A stretch of 49,983 bases of DNA, from NCBI RefSeq assembly GCF_001642475.1, contig NW_019174095.1, positions 1 through 49,983 on the forward strand, written 5' to 3'. Under the pieces are notes generated by a model. It saw only the letters and a program-made list of their open reading frames with translations. It was not told the DNA's origin and made no database searches. The stretch is from Fonsecaea monophora. Taxonomy: Eukaryota; Ascomycota; Eurotiomycetes; Chaetothyriales; Herpotrichiellaceae. The position numbers and the translations under genes were made by a program. Each line of letters starts with the position of its first letter. Position 1 is the first letter of the stretch. Of the stretch, positions 41,251-49,983 are shown piece after piece.

Positions 41251-43260
41251 AAGTGCAACAGAAGCAAAGAGGTATCCTCGCATCATCACACTCACACTCG
41301 CCCTCACCCTCGTAGCCGTAGATTCCAATCGATGTGAACGGAACAACCACAAGCAAAACAGGTACCATACCATGGGATTGGGAACGCCTCCGGACAGCAA
41401 GTCCGACAGCAAGTTCGTACCACAGCAAGTTCTGTTGTCTGACCTCGCTGCCACCCGTTTGTATTGCCAACGTTGCAAGGTGTTGATATTTCAGACATCC
41501 AGTCCTTCTGTGCATCAAGCAGAAAACCCCGTAGCCGGGCGAGATACCGCGCAGACCAAGACGGTGCTATACTCCGGCCAGAGAGTTGTGAATTTGAAGG
41601 CTCGGATACGCGTACCCGGTCGAGATGGGCGTGCCCAGGGGCGTCGAGGCCTCGACTCCACAACCCACCCGGATCTTGCTCGGGGGTGCGACGAGCAGGC
41701 CATTAAGCAGTTCGCTGCGGAGATTCGGCGGTGGAGGAAACCCGAGCCCTGACAAGGGCGAAGGGGTCTTTGTGAATGACGAGACTATCCGGTTGAAGGC
41801 CAAGAAGATCAAGTAGATGGACCAAATATGATGGCGATGGTGGAAGGGAGATTGAACTAGCGTCGTCGTTCGCTTGTGGGCACGTTTGCCTCTGCCAAAA
41901 GCAGGCGGCGCCGCTGACGCGGGCAGGACGAGTTCAGGCGAGGTCTCAGGCGAAAGGCTGCGGCGCGGCCGGCACCAGGGTTGGCTGTACAACAACAGGC
42001 AATAGCGAGGTCTGGGAGGCGACGACGTGGACCAGTCGGACTGAATTGTAGCATTTGTGTGCGCACCTGGTAGAAACGAACGTCAGCCAAAGTCTTTGGT
42101 GTTTGCAGTTTCTGCCAGGCACATTAAGCGGACTTGGTGTGGCTCGTACGAACTTGCTGTCGGACTCGCTGCCCGAAGGCATTCCCGTGGAATTTGACAA
42201 AATACATCGTGGACCTGGAGGCGCTGGTGGGCGGGCGAGGAGACCAAGGATGCTGAACACGGAGAGAGGAATCGAGGAAAAATGAGGTGTCGCGACGTGA
42301 CCTGACCAGGCGCGTCGTTCCACACCACAGCAGAGCATGATATGGCGCGGCGCGGTATGGGATGGCGCAAAGGGACAATGTATTCAGCAGCAGCAGCAAG
42401 CAGCAAACACATGCATACAGACGTAGAAGGTCGAGGGTGAACAAGATCGAGGTCGATGAAAAACCACACGTAGGAGCAGCAGACCGCGTCCAAAGATGGA
42501 GGGTTCGAACAAATTGAATCGTACCTCTCAACACCAAAACATGTCCAGACGCAGACAGCTTTAACAAGATTGAGCCGAGCCACGCCGCGCTTTTTTTTCC
42601 CCCCCCCCCCAACAGGCCACGCTCCTGACCGCTTCCTCAAGGCAATAGTATTCCTGAAGGGAGTTTTCCATCTCATGTTCTTACTTTCAACCAGAAGTAG
42701 TCGGAATCATGAGGGCCCCTACTCGGTCAACCCCATCGATCAGCCAGGACTTGACAGCTTCTTCCCCAGTCGTTCGCCTTTTCTACTCAACATGTCCACC
42801 AGTGTCGGCGCAAGAAGCTCCTGAAGCGTCGGACGCTGAAATGCTAAGTGGCCTTGGGAAGATGAAGAGGAGGAGGAGAGAAGGGACAAGCGAGCGATCG
42901 GAGAGAGTATGGGCTTCCCACAAGTTGCAGCCATTTGACCAGGACATGGACACACTGGTCGTATTTTGTGGCAGGGTTTTGTTTATCATGTGCCTAAACA
43001 AGAAAGAAGCTGGTTTCCTATCGGTGGTTTCCCCCCATCACTTTGCTTTTCCGATGGGGGGAGCACTGCACAAGCACATTGTTTACTTGTCTGGATTCAT
43101 GATGGTGATGCAAAAGGAAAGAAATCGAGATGGAAGAGTACAGATATCAAGATAGAAGAGTACCTCGTACAGATACCAAGATTTACCCAGACTGTTCTAT
43201 CGAGGTGCTAGTCTTCAGAGCCTGTAGCGAGAGATCAAGGTCGATGAGACGAAGCATATC
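41251..43260. other. unassigned region with an inverted repeat pair
   Basis: Frames up to about 195 codons on both strands, none recognised. A 41-base segment at 41380-41420 recurs inverted at 42146-42186 with four transitions. A T8-C12 run lies near 42590-42610. Confidence 0.4.
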
Positions 43261-44328
43261 TCAAGCCCCACGCAATGACATGATTGTGAGCTGCGCTGCG
43301 GCAAACATACTTTTCCAGTCGATGGTAGAAGCCCCTTGCAGATACTCCAGCCACGGCGGCCCGAGGCACTCAGCGAGGAAGTGGATGCCACGCCAGAAGG
43401 GCAACTGTCTTGCGGCCGATTCCGTCCCTGCGAATTCGAATTCTGGATGATCGATCATGTCCACGAGTGCCTTGGCGCATTTCTTGATCTTATCGACATC
43501 TGACAGTTCCTCGAGCCAGATCAAAGCTCTCATTCGCACTGCAGCCTCTTTGGCACCGGGGTGGTCCTTGGACACATGCCACTGCACCCAGAGCTCCGAA
43601 CGAGCGAGTCGATTCAGACGAGTCTCTTGATCAAACCCCGCACATATCTTATCCCACAGTTTTAGGTCGCTCTCAGGCCGAGGCAATGGTCGCATGATCG
43701 TCCGACAGTAGAAGTTGACGGCTGCGTCCTTCTTACGCAGAATTTTGTCCTTCGCGCCGAATTCATAAATGCTGCGACCGAGAGACAAAAGTAGTTCGTC
43801 GATGGGATCATTACCAGGCGCCCACTCGGTATCAGCCGCACCGTCATCTGGAGGACCCTTTGCAGCGGCATAGTAGCGTCTCCGGGATCCCCAAGGCTTG
43901 GGCACCTTTCTGATTCGAACGCTGAAGAGGTTTTTCTGGATCCGATTGAGGTGGGCCATCACCTCCGAGGGTTTATCGCTGATGAGCGCATTCCACATCC
44001 GTACACACCCTTTGAGTCCTTCGGAGACGGCAAACATCTCAAATCTTACTGTGGGTATCGGGATTTCATCTTTCTCGGCCGCGACAATAGCAGCTACTAC
44101 ATTTCGGTCGAGCGAGCACATTGCAAAGATGCCACTATCCGCTTGACTTTGATTGTAGCAGTCCTCGTGGTGTGCGATGATGGCTTTGTGGAGAGCGCGT
44201 AGATGAGATTTTGCCTCAGTCTTCCATGTGTCTCCCTTTTCTTCTGCACCGAGGTGCAGTCGTAGCAGTTGTCGAGGACGGAGGAAGTAGGGAGCGCGGT
44301 CGAAGGTCTCTGGTAAATTCCACGCCAT
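43261..44328 (-). CDS. uncharacterised protein, 355 aa
   Basis: The start is the first ATG of the frame (44328), giving MAWNLPETFDRAPYFLRPRQ. The frame is intact to the stop at 43261. The product is mostly helical with conserved-looking tryptophans (WNLPETF, RMWNALI, LWVQWHV, PPWLEYL). It has a basic loop in the middle (KPWGSRRRYY) and no signal peptide or membrane helix. Repeated helix pairs such as LARSELWVQW and AVRMRALIWLEEL could be TPR-like, but this is inference. I do not recognise a family. The long clean frame and amino-acid composition support a real gene. An additional 5' exon is possible. Confidence 0.65.
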   Translation of the reverse strand: MAWNLPETFDRAPYFLRPRQLLRLHLGAEEKGDTWKTEAKSHLRALHKAIIAHHEDCYNQSQADSGIFAMCSLDRNVVAAIVAAEKDEIPIPTVRFEMFAVSEGLKGCVRMWNALISDKPSEVMAHLNRIQKNLFSVRIRKVPKPWGSRRRYYAAAKGPPDDGAADTEWAPGNDPIDELLLSLGRSIYEFGAKDKILRKKDAAVNFYCRTIMRPLPRPESDLKLWDKICAGFDQETRLNRLARSELWVQWHVSKDHPGAKEAAVRMRALIWLEELSDVDKIKKCAKALVDMIDHPEFEFAGTESAARQLPFWRGIHFLAECLGPPWLEYLQGASTIDWKSMFAAAQLTIMSLRGA

Positions 44329-44780
44329 GTTTGGATGGAAAGCAAAGTGACAGAATAGATGGGCCTTGAATGGGAGGTAGGCTGCTTCGACGAGGTTTTG
44401 ACAGCTGCTTGACGTGATGGAAAGAAGCACGCAACTGACCGGAAGGTGAAGCTTGGAAGCACATGGGAGACAACAACGAGACAGGATATGACCGACTGGT
44501 GACAGACAGGCTGGCAGGCGGTGCTGGCAGGCGGCGCTGGCAGCAGGCGCTCAGCCCAGTTCGACACAGAAACTACGCACCGCCATTCCTGACTTCCGTG
44601 CCGAGTTGCCTAGTCAATCTAGTTGTTCAACTTGCAGGGATGACTGCGCCCTGATAATTGATGTCTGAGACGTGGCACATGAGAATACGATGGCGAGCAT
44701 CCACTCCTTCGTTGCTCACGGTGTATTGATCGCTGGTGGTGGTGGTGGTGGTGGTGGTGTTGTGGTGATCGTGGGTGGGC
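44329..44780. other. 5' flank and (GGT)n tract
   Basis: Promoter-side sequence of the 355-aa gene with a (GGT)8-like run at about 44737-44760. A minus-strand frame to 44567 shows no motif. Confidence 0.4.
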
Positions 44781-44962
44781 GGACGGTGTTTTGGCTGTCA
44801 CACCTTGATGCCTGTGGACTGTACTCGTCTAGTGAGTTTTGCACAGGGGTTTGGCTGCACAACTTCAATCCCTGTAGAATGGACTCGTCTAGTGTGTGTT
44901 GTACAGGGGTTTGGCTGTGCAACTTCAATCCCTGTAGAATGGACTCGTCTAGAGTGAGGCTC
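44781..44962. repeat. 60-bp minisatellite, about three copies
   Basis: Units with TTTGGCTG at 44790, 44850 and 44910, each followed by CAACTTCAATCCCTGTAGAA-like text and TGGACTCGTCTAG. Copies two and three are about 95% identical. The first is more diverged. A single partial copy (GTGTTTTGGCTGTCA) recurs at about 45097. The period is a multiple of three and leaves frames open on both strands. Confidence 0.85.
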
Positions 44963-46096
44963 TTCCCCCCGATTGATGCCCAATAGCTAGTGCTGGCACC
45001 TATTATCTCATGGCTAATGCCCCACCCACTCCATGAGCGCTTACAGCCCGTTGATTATTGGTGATGGCCTAGTGGCTGCCTAGTGTGGCGTGGTGCGGTG
45101 TTTTGGCTGTCAAACCTGAATTCTGTCAAAGGCTGACTTGGCTGCTTTGGGGGCTCCCTCGGGGAACTCAACCACTGAGCGTGCACCCTCGCCCACCTTC
45201 AGAGACACCCAGAACCCGCACAGAAATCATCTGGCAGTGCGGCTGACCCGACCCAACCACGTCATCAACTAATCAGAAGTGACATTCGTATCAAAAATCC
45301 CCCAAACAGCATGGATTGTGCCAGCACATACAGTCCCCAGGTGAGCAGGGCGCCTTCACCGCCTCACCATCACAACATGACCTGTCAAGATCCTTGGTAA
45401 ATGGGAGGACAACCATCCCCACCCTGTGCTACCGCCTCTATCTATTTGGGCGCAACCACCTAATACACCGTTGCCCTCCTGCACCCCCATGTTCATGTCT
45501 CTTCACCGGTCAGCTCATTTTCCAGGCGCTCTCCTGCGCGACGTGTGGTGGAGTCGAATACTGGTTGCTTGGCCATCTCAGCAGCTGCCTGCGACACGCT
45601 TTCTGTGTCACGACACGCGCCTTGCTGATGAGTACTGCATGCTTGAACAGAATCAAAGGATGCCACGACGGTGGCGGATCTCCATGAACCGGTATCTGGC
45701 CCTAACGCCCTCCTCCAAAATACTTGGGCACATGGGTTGGGCTGTTGAGCCGCAGGAATGAGGCAAGTCCACCACCAACCCTTCTATTCCACTACACCCT
45801 ATGCCCGACCTCACCCTTAAAAGAGCCGTCTTCTCGTGGAAACTCGCTCCAAATCTTCATCACCCATCTCACGAACACAACAAAGAGCTTTACCTCGAGT
45901 CCTCCATCCATCAGTGGCCGCAGCTCTCTGACGTGCGAGGACGAACACTATTCTGCCTTGCCGGCGAGACCATCGCAGCTCAGCAACGGTACGTCAGACC
46001 AGCCGCAGTATGGTGTTTGCCCGATAGAATGGCTGTACTTCCTCAGCAAGACCTGTATAGCTTACTCTCTGCCAGTTTTAAGTCTCTGGAAGGAAA
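44963..46096. other. unassigned sequence upstream of the 227-aa gene
   Basis: Plus-strand frames up to 160 codons (45724-46206) end in or overlap the next gene in other frames and are not recognised. An in-frame TAA (46079-46081) precedes the next gene's ATG. Confidence 0.4.
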
Positions 46097-46780
46097 ATGG
46101 AAGGAAAAATGGACCAAGAGTTGTTTTTTGCGATCATCCGCACGGCTGCAGGATTGGATCTCCAGGACAATGTTGCGGGTATAAGATTTCTGAAGAGACT
46201 CAGTGAAATATCTGACAACTACGAGATGATGATTTCATCGGATTTTAGCGTTCGCGGAAGCGGGAATACGATCAAGCTAGGAGAGCGAATGGCTCCAGTC
46301 ATCATGCAAGACGGCGGCTTCAAGACTTTCCTCGACATTCGAAGCCAACTACTCAAAACGGGCCTCGGCGAGCATATCCAGCGGCAATTGCGCAGATTTG
46401 TCGACTTTGTGTGTCAAGCTACTCGCGACACCTCGATCGAAATACCCAAGGGTATGACCTGCGGATTGTTCGACGCTATAAACACGAGAGCCGCTGTCGA
46501 TGCTGTCATGAACTCCATTCGATACAAAGACAGCGACTTGAAGACACGGGCTATTCGAGCTCTCGTCGTAACCTGCGCCGTCACCTATCCAGAGGAGGTA
46601 CAGGCTCTTCGAATTGACCTCCTATCCTTCGGCCTCGCCAATTCAGAGCTGATACAGACTCTTCAACCTCTCGGCACAATCTTCGGCACCGCCGAACCAG
46701 ACAGAGGTGCGGACCCTCTGAAGACCCAGACAAAACATGCTGACTCTCTGAACATCCAGACGAAGATGCTGTTTTTCTGA
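46097..46780 (+). CDS. uncharacterised protein, 227 aa
   Basis: The frame opens with MEGKMDQELFFAIIRTAAG just after an in-frame stop and runs clean to 46780. An alternative start is the second Met (46109). The product is alpha-helical with regularly spaced hydrophobics and a run like RAAVDAVMNSIRYKDSDLKT and ALVVTCAVTYPEEVQALRID, suggestive of HEAT-type helices. The tail after GTIFGTAEPD is hydrophilic and may be non-native readthrough. No signal or membrane segment is seen. I cannot name a family. It could be the N-terminal part of a larger truncated gene. Confidence 0.5.
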   Translation: MEGKMDQELFFAIIRTAAGLDLQDNVAGIRFLKRLSEISDNYEMMISSDFSVRGSGNTIKLGERMAPVIMQDGGFKTFLDIRSQLLKTGLGEHIQRQLRRFVDFVCQATRDTSIEIPKGMTCGLFDAINTRAAVDAVMNSIRYKDSDLKTRAIRALVVTCAVTYPEEVQALRIDLLSFGLANSELIQTLQPLGTIFGTAEPDRGADPLKTQTKHADSLNIQTKMLFF

Positions 46781-47871
46781 GACGAGTCAGCTCCAGCACG
46801 GAAGGACGCTCCTGGGCGTTCATACCACAAACCGACCACGGGGACCCCCCATCGGGAAGAGGGAGGAAGATGTGAAGACACGACATCGGTGGCAAGGATT
46901 GGGGAAATCGTGCAACAATGCATTCAGTCATTCATTCATTCATTAGATAGTTTACGGACCCAAGACGAGGGTGCGTTGGAGCTCTCCTGAATTCTCTCGT
47001 CCTGTCCGCTCCTGAACACATGTCCGTCAGTGCATGAGACGAAATACCGTGATGTAGACAGGAGAAGAACAGGACAAGGGAGATGGGGAGAGGAGATGAC
47101 CAGGCTCGGACATTCTTTTAGAGAGACAGAAAACCAAAAACCGACGTTCCTTTCTCCCAGTCCTTCTCACAGTCTTCTCTTTGTTTAGCTGTTTCCTACT
47201 CTTCCACTTCCACTTGGCCAAACCCCCTCCGGCTCTTGTGACACAGCGAGTATGGCCCACACACCTTCCCTGTGAACAATACTCTTCCATGGATTATCCA
47301 CGCGGATGTGCGTGATTGCCCACGGAAAGATGACACCTCCTTTCAAATGTGATGGCCACATGCCGGCTCAAATGAGGGATGGACTCTTCGTCGTGCACGG
47401 GGATCCATCCCGTTTCAGCACCAGAAAGCACTGACTGTAGCGATATCTCATCTGACCACTAAATGTGCGACGAAAACGTGTGTTCAGGTTGGACCGCCGC
47501 CCATATGACACATATGTTCACAGTGACCCTTTGCACTCCCTCGGCCACTTGGTCACTTGAGAAACTGCCGTTGGCGACGTGTCCTTGATCACATGACGCT
47601 TGACCTGATCCTAGCAGTCTGACTTATACATGCGCCAGATGAGACCGACCCTGAACGCGCCGCGCTGACCCGAAGACGGTGGAGATACTTCGAAGCATCA
47701 TCAGTCAGACTCTCTCATCCTCCCCCAAACCGATCGAACTACGATCAACGCCCCTCTCCCCAAAGTACGAAGCTATGTTCGCGTCGATACCGCAGCCCGC
47801 CGCCCGCCGCCCGCCACACGAAAGGAAATCCATCCTTGGTAGCTAGCTTTGGCAGCCCGACAACGTCGTCG

Positions 47872-47872
<1 letters not shown>
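46781..47872. other. unassigned sequence
   Basis: Short frames, mostly on the minus strand, without motifs. ATTC repeats at about 46920-46944. No gene supported. Confidence 0.4.

Positions 47873-47948
<76 letters not shown>
47873..47948. repeat. (CA)18(CT)20 compound microsatellite
   Basis: A CA run from 47873 to about 47908 passes directly into a CT run to 47948. Confidence 0.95.
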
Positions 47949-47951
<3 letters not shown>

Positions 47952-48104
47952 GTTCGGCAGAAAACAGTCCCACCCTTCGAATGCAAGACCTCTCAACGAT
48001 ACCGAACCGTCGGCAGTTTGAAAATCCCGCTGTAAATACGAGGCATTCACCATGTCCGGGGAAACAGAAGCCCAAGTTCCAGGCCAGAGGCTACAGCGAG
48101 CACA
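47949..48104. other. spacer before the NUDIX relic
   Basis: May include the former N-terminus of the NUDIX gene. Nothing identifiable. Confidence 0.3.
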
Positions 48105-48265
48105 AAGATCCCAGGCCGGCGCCGGCGTCTCCCTCGGCCAGCAGCGCGGTTCTCGTCTCCCCAAACAATGAGATTCTCTACCTTCTTCACCGTGTCCGGA
48201 CCACCACTGCATTCCCCTCAGCACATGTGTCTCCCGGAGGCAAACCTAGAGCCAAGAGACGAGGA
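48105..48265 (+). pseudogene. NUDIX hydrolase N-terminal fragment
   Basis: The plus strand encodes SSAVLVSPNNEIL, LLHRVRTTTAFPSAHVSPGG and, after a +1 shift, NLEPRDEDEGG. This matches the start of fungal NUDT19-like NUDIX proteins (SS.VLLSP.NE.LLLHRV..S..F.SAHVFPGGNL). The catalytic Nudix box (GX5EX7REUXEEXGU) is not found downstream. The frameshift at PGG and the missing box mark it as a relic. Confidence 0.6.
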
Positions 48266-49299
48266 TGAAGGAGGTCACAAAGTCAAGATAATGCACTCGA
48301 TGACGGAATATACGCCTGGGTACATAGGGCCAACTGAGCCAGAAGATCATGACCACTAAAGACCGAATAACCGTGGATCTCCTCGTTGTGCATGCATGAG
48401 TGTGACGAGCAGCCACCAGCAGCATCAAAGTACCAAATACATCGTCACATGTCAGAGCTCAAGTAGGCAACGGTGCCTTCTTTTGCCATCCAGGCCCTGG
48501 GCCAAGTATTGCCGGGAAGATTCTCGTTGCTTCCAAAGGAGGCGGCGACACCGCCATCTTTCAGCGCTCGCGTCGAGTCAAGGCCCAGGCATAGAAAACA
48601 GGGTAAATTTATACGAGGATGAAATCTGATTGAATACATTGTACCCTGGTATACAAAAGAGGGTCGGATGCCCGCCCTGCCTCTCCACTCCAATATCATT
48701 CATTGTCTGATGGCTGTTGATCCTCCTCCTCCTCCTCACTCAGTCCTTTCATCAATACCTTTCCAGCTCGGTAGTCAATTGATCCGTCCTCATTGACGGT
48801 GAATGCTGGCTTCCATGGTGTAGAGCCAACTCATGGGGACCTTTGTCACCAGGACGCCTTTGGACAGTAGATGGTCGATTTTGAAATGAATAGGCTCGAT
48901 CCGGTCGCTCGGTGAGGGCACGGATGCCTTGCTTGACCTTTCCCCCGTCTGTTACCCATCCTCCCATTTCTCCTTGTCTTCCCGCCTCGGTTCGATGTAG
49001 ACATTTCTTGACTTTCATTCTCGCTGGGCCCTCTTGCATGAGAAGTTGAGTTTCTCCTACTACTCCCTACCTGAAGGGTGGGTTGGGTTTGAAACGCATC
49101 TCGTACCATCCCAGGAGTACGCCCGCACGGTCATCCCTCGTATGAACCTTTTTTTCATTTTCGTTCTCCATTCTCCGCATCACTGAGTTGGGAACAGTCT
49201 ATCCTCTGAAAGACTGAGAGGTCATCACCTGTCGTCCATGAATGAAAATCGCTGCACTCAGGCATCCTGGATATTTCCCCATCAACTTCGTCAGGTATT
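48266..49299. other. unassigned decayed region
   Basis: A minus-strand tail around 48815-48696 reads PAFTVNEDGSIDYRAGKVLM, then GLSEEEEEDQQPSDNE and a stop, which looks like the genuine C-terminus of some protein, but upstream coding is not in frame. Other frames lack motifs. Confidence 0.35.
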
Positions 49300-49400
49300 T
49301 CAGCGGGTTTTGGATCGGTGCCGTAGCCCACGCGGTCAGAGAATGGGCCGATGGCACCCACATGTTTGAGGATGTTGTACGAGTCAGTGAACGTAAGAAA
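49300..49400 (-). pseudogene. possible histidine acid phosphatase N-terminal fragment
   Basis: The minus strand reads YNILKHVGAIGPFSDRVGYG and TDPKPAEIPDEVD. Fungal histidine acid phosphatases/phytases have a similar (F/Y)N(I/L)LKHLG..GP(W/F)... segment shortly before their active-site RHGxRxP. That motif is absent here: the frame continues into unrelated sequence. The call is tentative and rests on about 22 residues. Confidence 0.35.
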
Positions 49401-49799
49401 AGAAATCGCGGCGAAGAGGATAGGCAGCGAAGGTAAGGAGGAGGGGAAATGGTCGCCCGACTCGAGGCCTGCGTCGAGGCTTAGTCTAGGACCGTTAGCT
49501 TTCTTTCGCACCACGAGAATCTCGAGGGTTGCACCGATTCATGCTCCCTTACTTACTTTTCTACTCTTTTTCCTCCCACACCGCAGTGCTTGACGACTGC
49601 GCCTGCGCTGCCTCACATCGACTCTCCCTCCCGACTGTTCGACCTCGAGCTGGTTCTGAGGGTCGAGGCTTGTAGGTGTGCTTTCTAGAAATAGGTCGAA
49701 GGGGAGTTTCTCCAAGCAAAGAACATCAGCGCAGTAATGGTCTTTCTTGCCACGGGTCCATTGTACAGCACCCTAGCAAAAGTATCCGTCCACCCCCCA
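49401..49799. other. unassigned sequence
   Basis: No recognisable feature. Base composition shifts to AT-rich at the end. Confidence 0.4.
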
Positions 49800-49983
49800 A
49801 TTTACACCAATAGTAGCACTTTTCGACCTCTTTTTTTTCCACGAACTTATATAGTAATGTACTGCTAAATTTTAGTATAGTATAGATAATACCTAGATTT
49901 CATATAATCTATAAAATTATTATATTATATTCTATTTTCGCTGCGTAGTCTAGCTTAGAATATAATAGATCGTAAAATCTCAT
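49800..49983. repeat. start of an AT-rich RIP-type block
   Basis: The last 180 bases become strongly AT-rich with dense TA dinucleotides, like the blocks elsewhere in the window. The block continues beyond the window. Confidence 0.6.

Noticed and set aside
47745..48224. Minus-strand frame with RERERE and VCVCVC runs
   Set aside because: Generated by the CA/CT microsatellite. The recognisable coding text (NUDIX) is on the plus strand.

Overview
The window looks like a gene-poor, transposon-rich part of a filamentous ascomycete genome (Pezizomycotina). The evidence is short spliceosomal introns with GTAAGT/GTACGT-type donors and CTGAC branch points, LTR remnants with 5-bp target duplications, and AT-rich blocks (about 1-1230, 22440-24320, 30040-31000, 49800-49983). 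Copies of one repeat in these blocks differ mainly by C-to-T and G-to-A changes, the mark of repeat-induced point mutation (RIP). I cannot name the genus.

Most of 2-22 kb and 38-49.8 kb is a graveyard of gene fragments broken by indels and stops. I recognise pieces of SMC5, a SNF2-type remodeller, a UPF0261/Tm-1-like protein, two cytochromes P450, an MFS transporter, a multicopper oxidase, a CENP-B-type transposase, a HEI10/CCNB1IP1-like RING protein, a WD40 protein, a serine carboxypeptidase, a YTH-domain protein, a NUDIX hydrolase and perhaps a histidine acid phosphatase. Among them lie solo LTRs, a MITE-like element nested in an LTR, a 120-bp palindrome, a structured 300-bp repeat that split the RING gene, and several minisatellites.

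The intact core is 25.1-35.7 kb. Two divergently transcribed paralogues share a 647-bp intergenic region. The minus-strand gene is an AAA+-type P-loop ATPase of 599 aa with Walker A, Walker B, sensor-1 and arginine-finger candidates. The plus-strand gene is a 576-aa paralogue with one intron that keeps the family framework but has lost Walker A and Walker B: a predicted pseudo-ATPase. I know no described family for them and consider this pair the best candidate for an undescribed system, perhaps a mixed active/inactive complex. Next to it is a four-exon, 1228-aa EST1/SMG7-type protein on the minus strand.

Three small or orphan genes complete the set: an 82-aa helical protein with one intron (14.2 kb), a 355-aa protein (43.3-44.3 kb, minus) and a 227-aa protein (46.1-46.8 kb, plus). 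No tRNA, rRNA or CRISPR array was seen.
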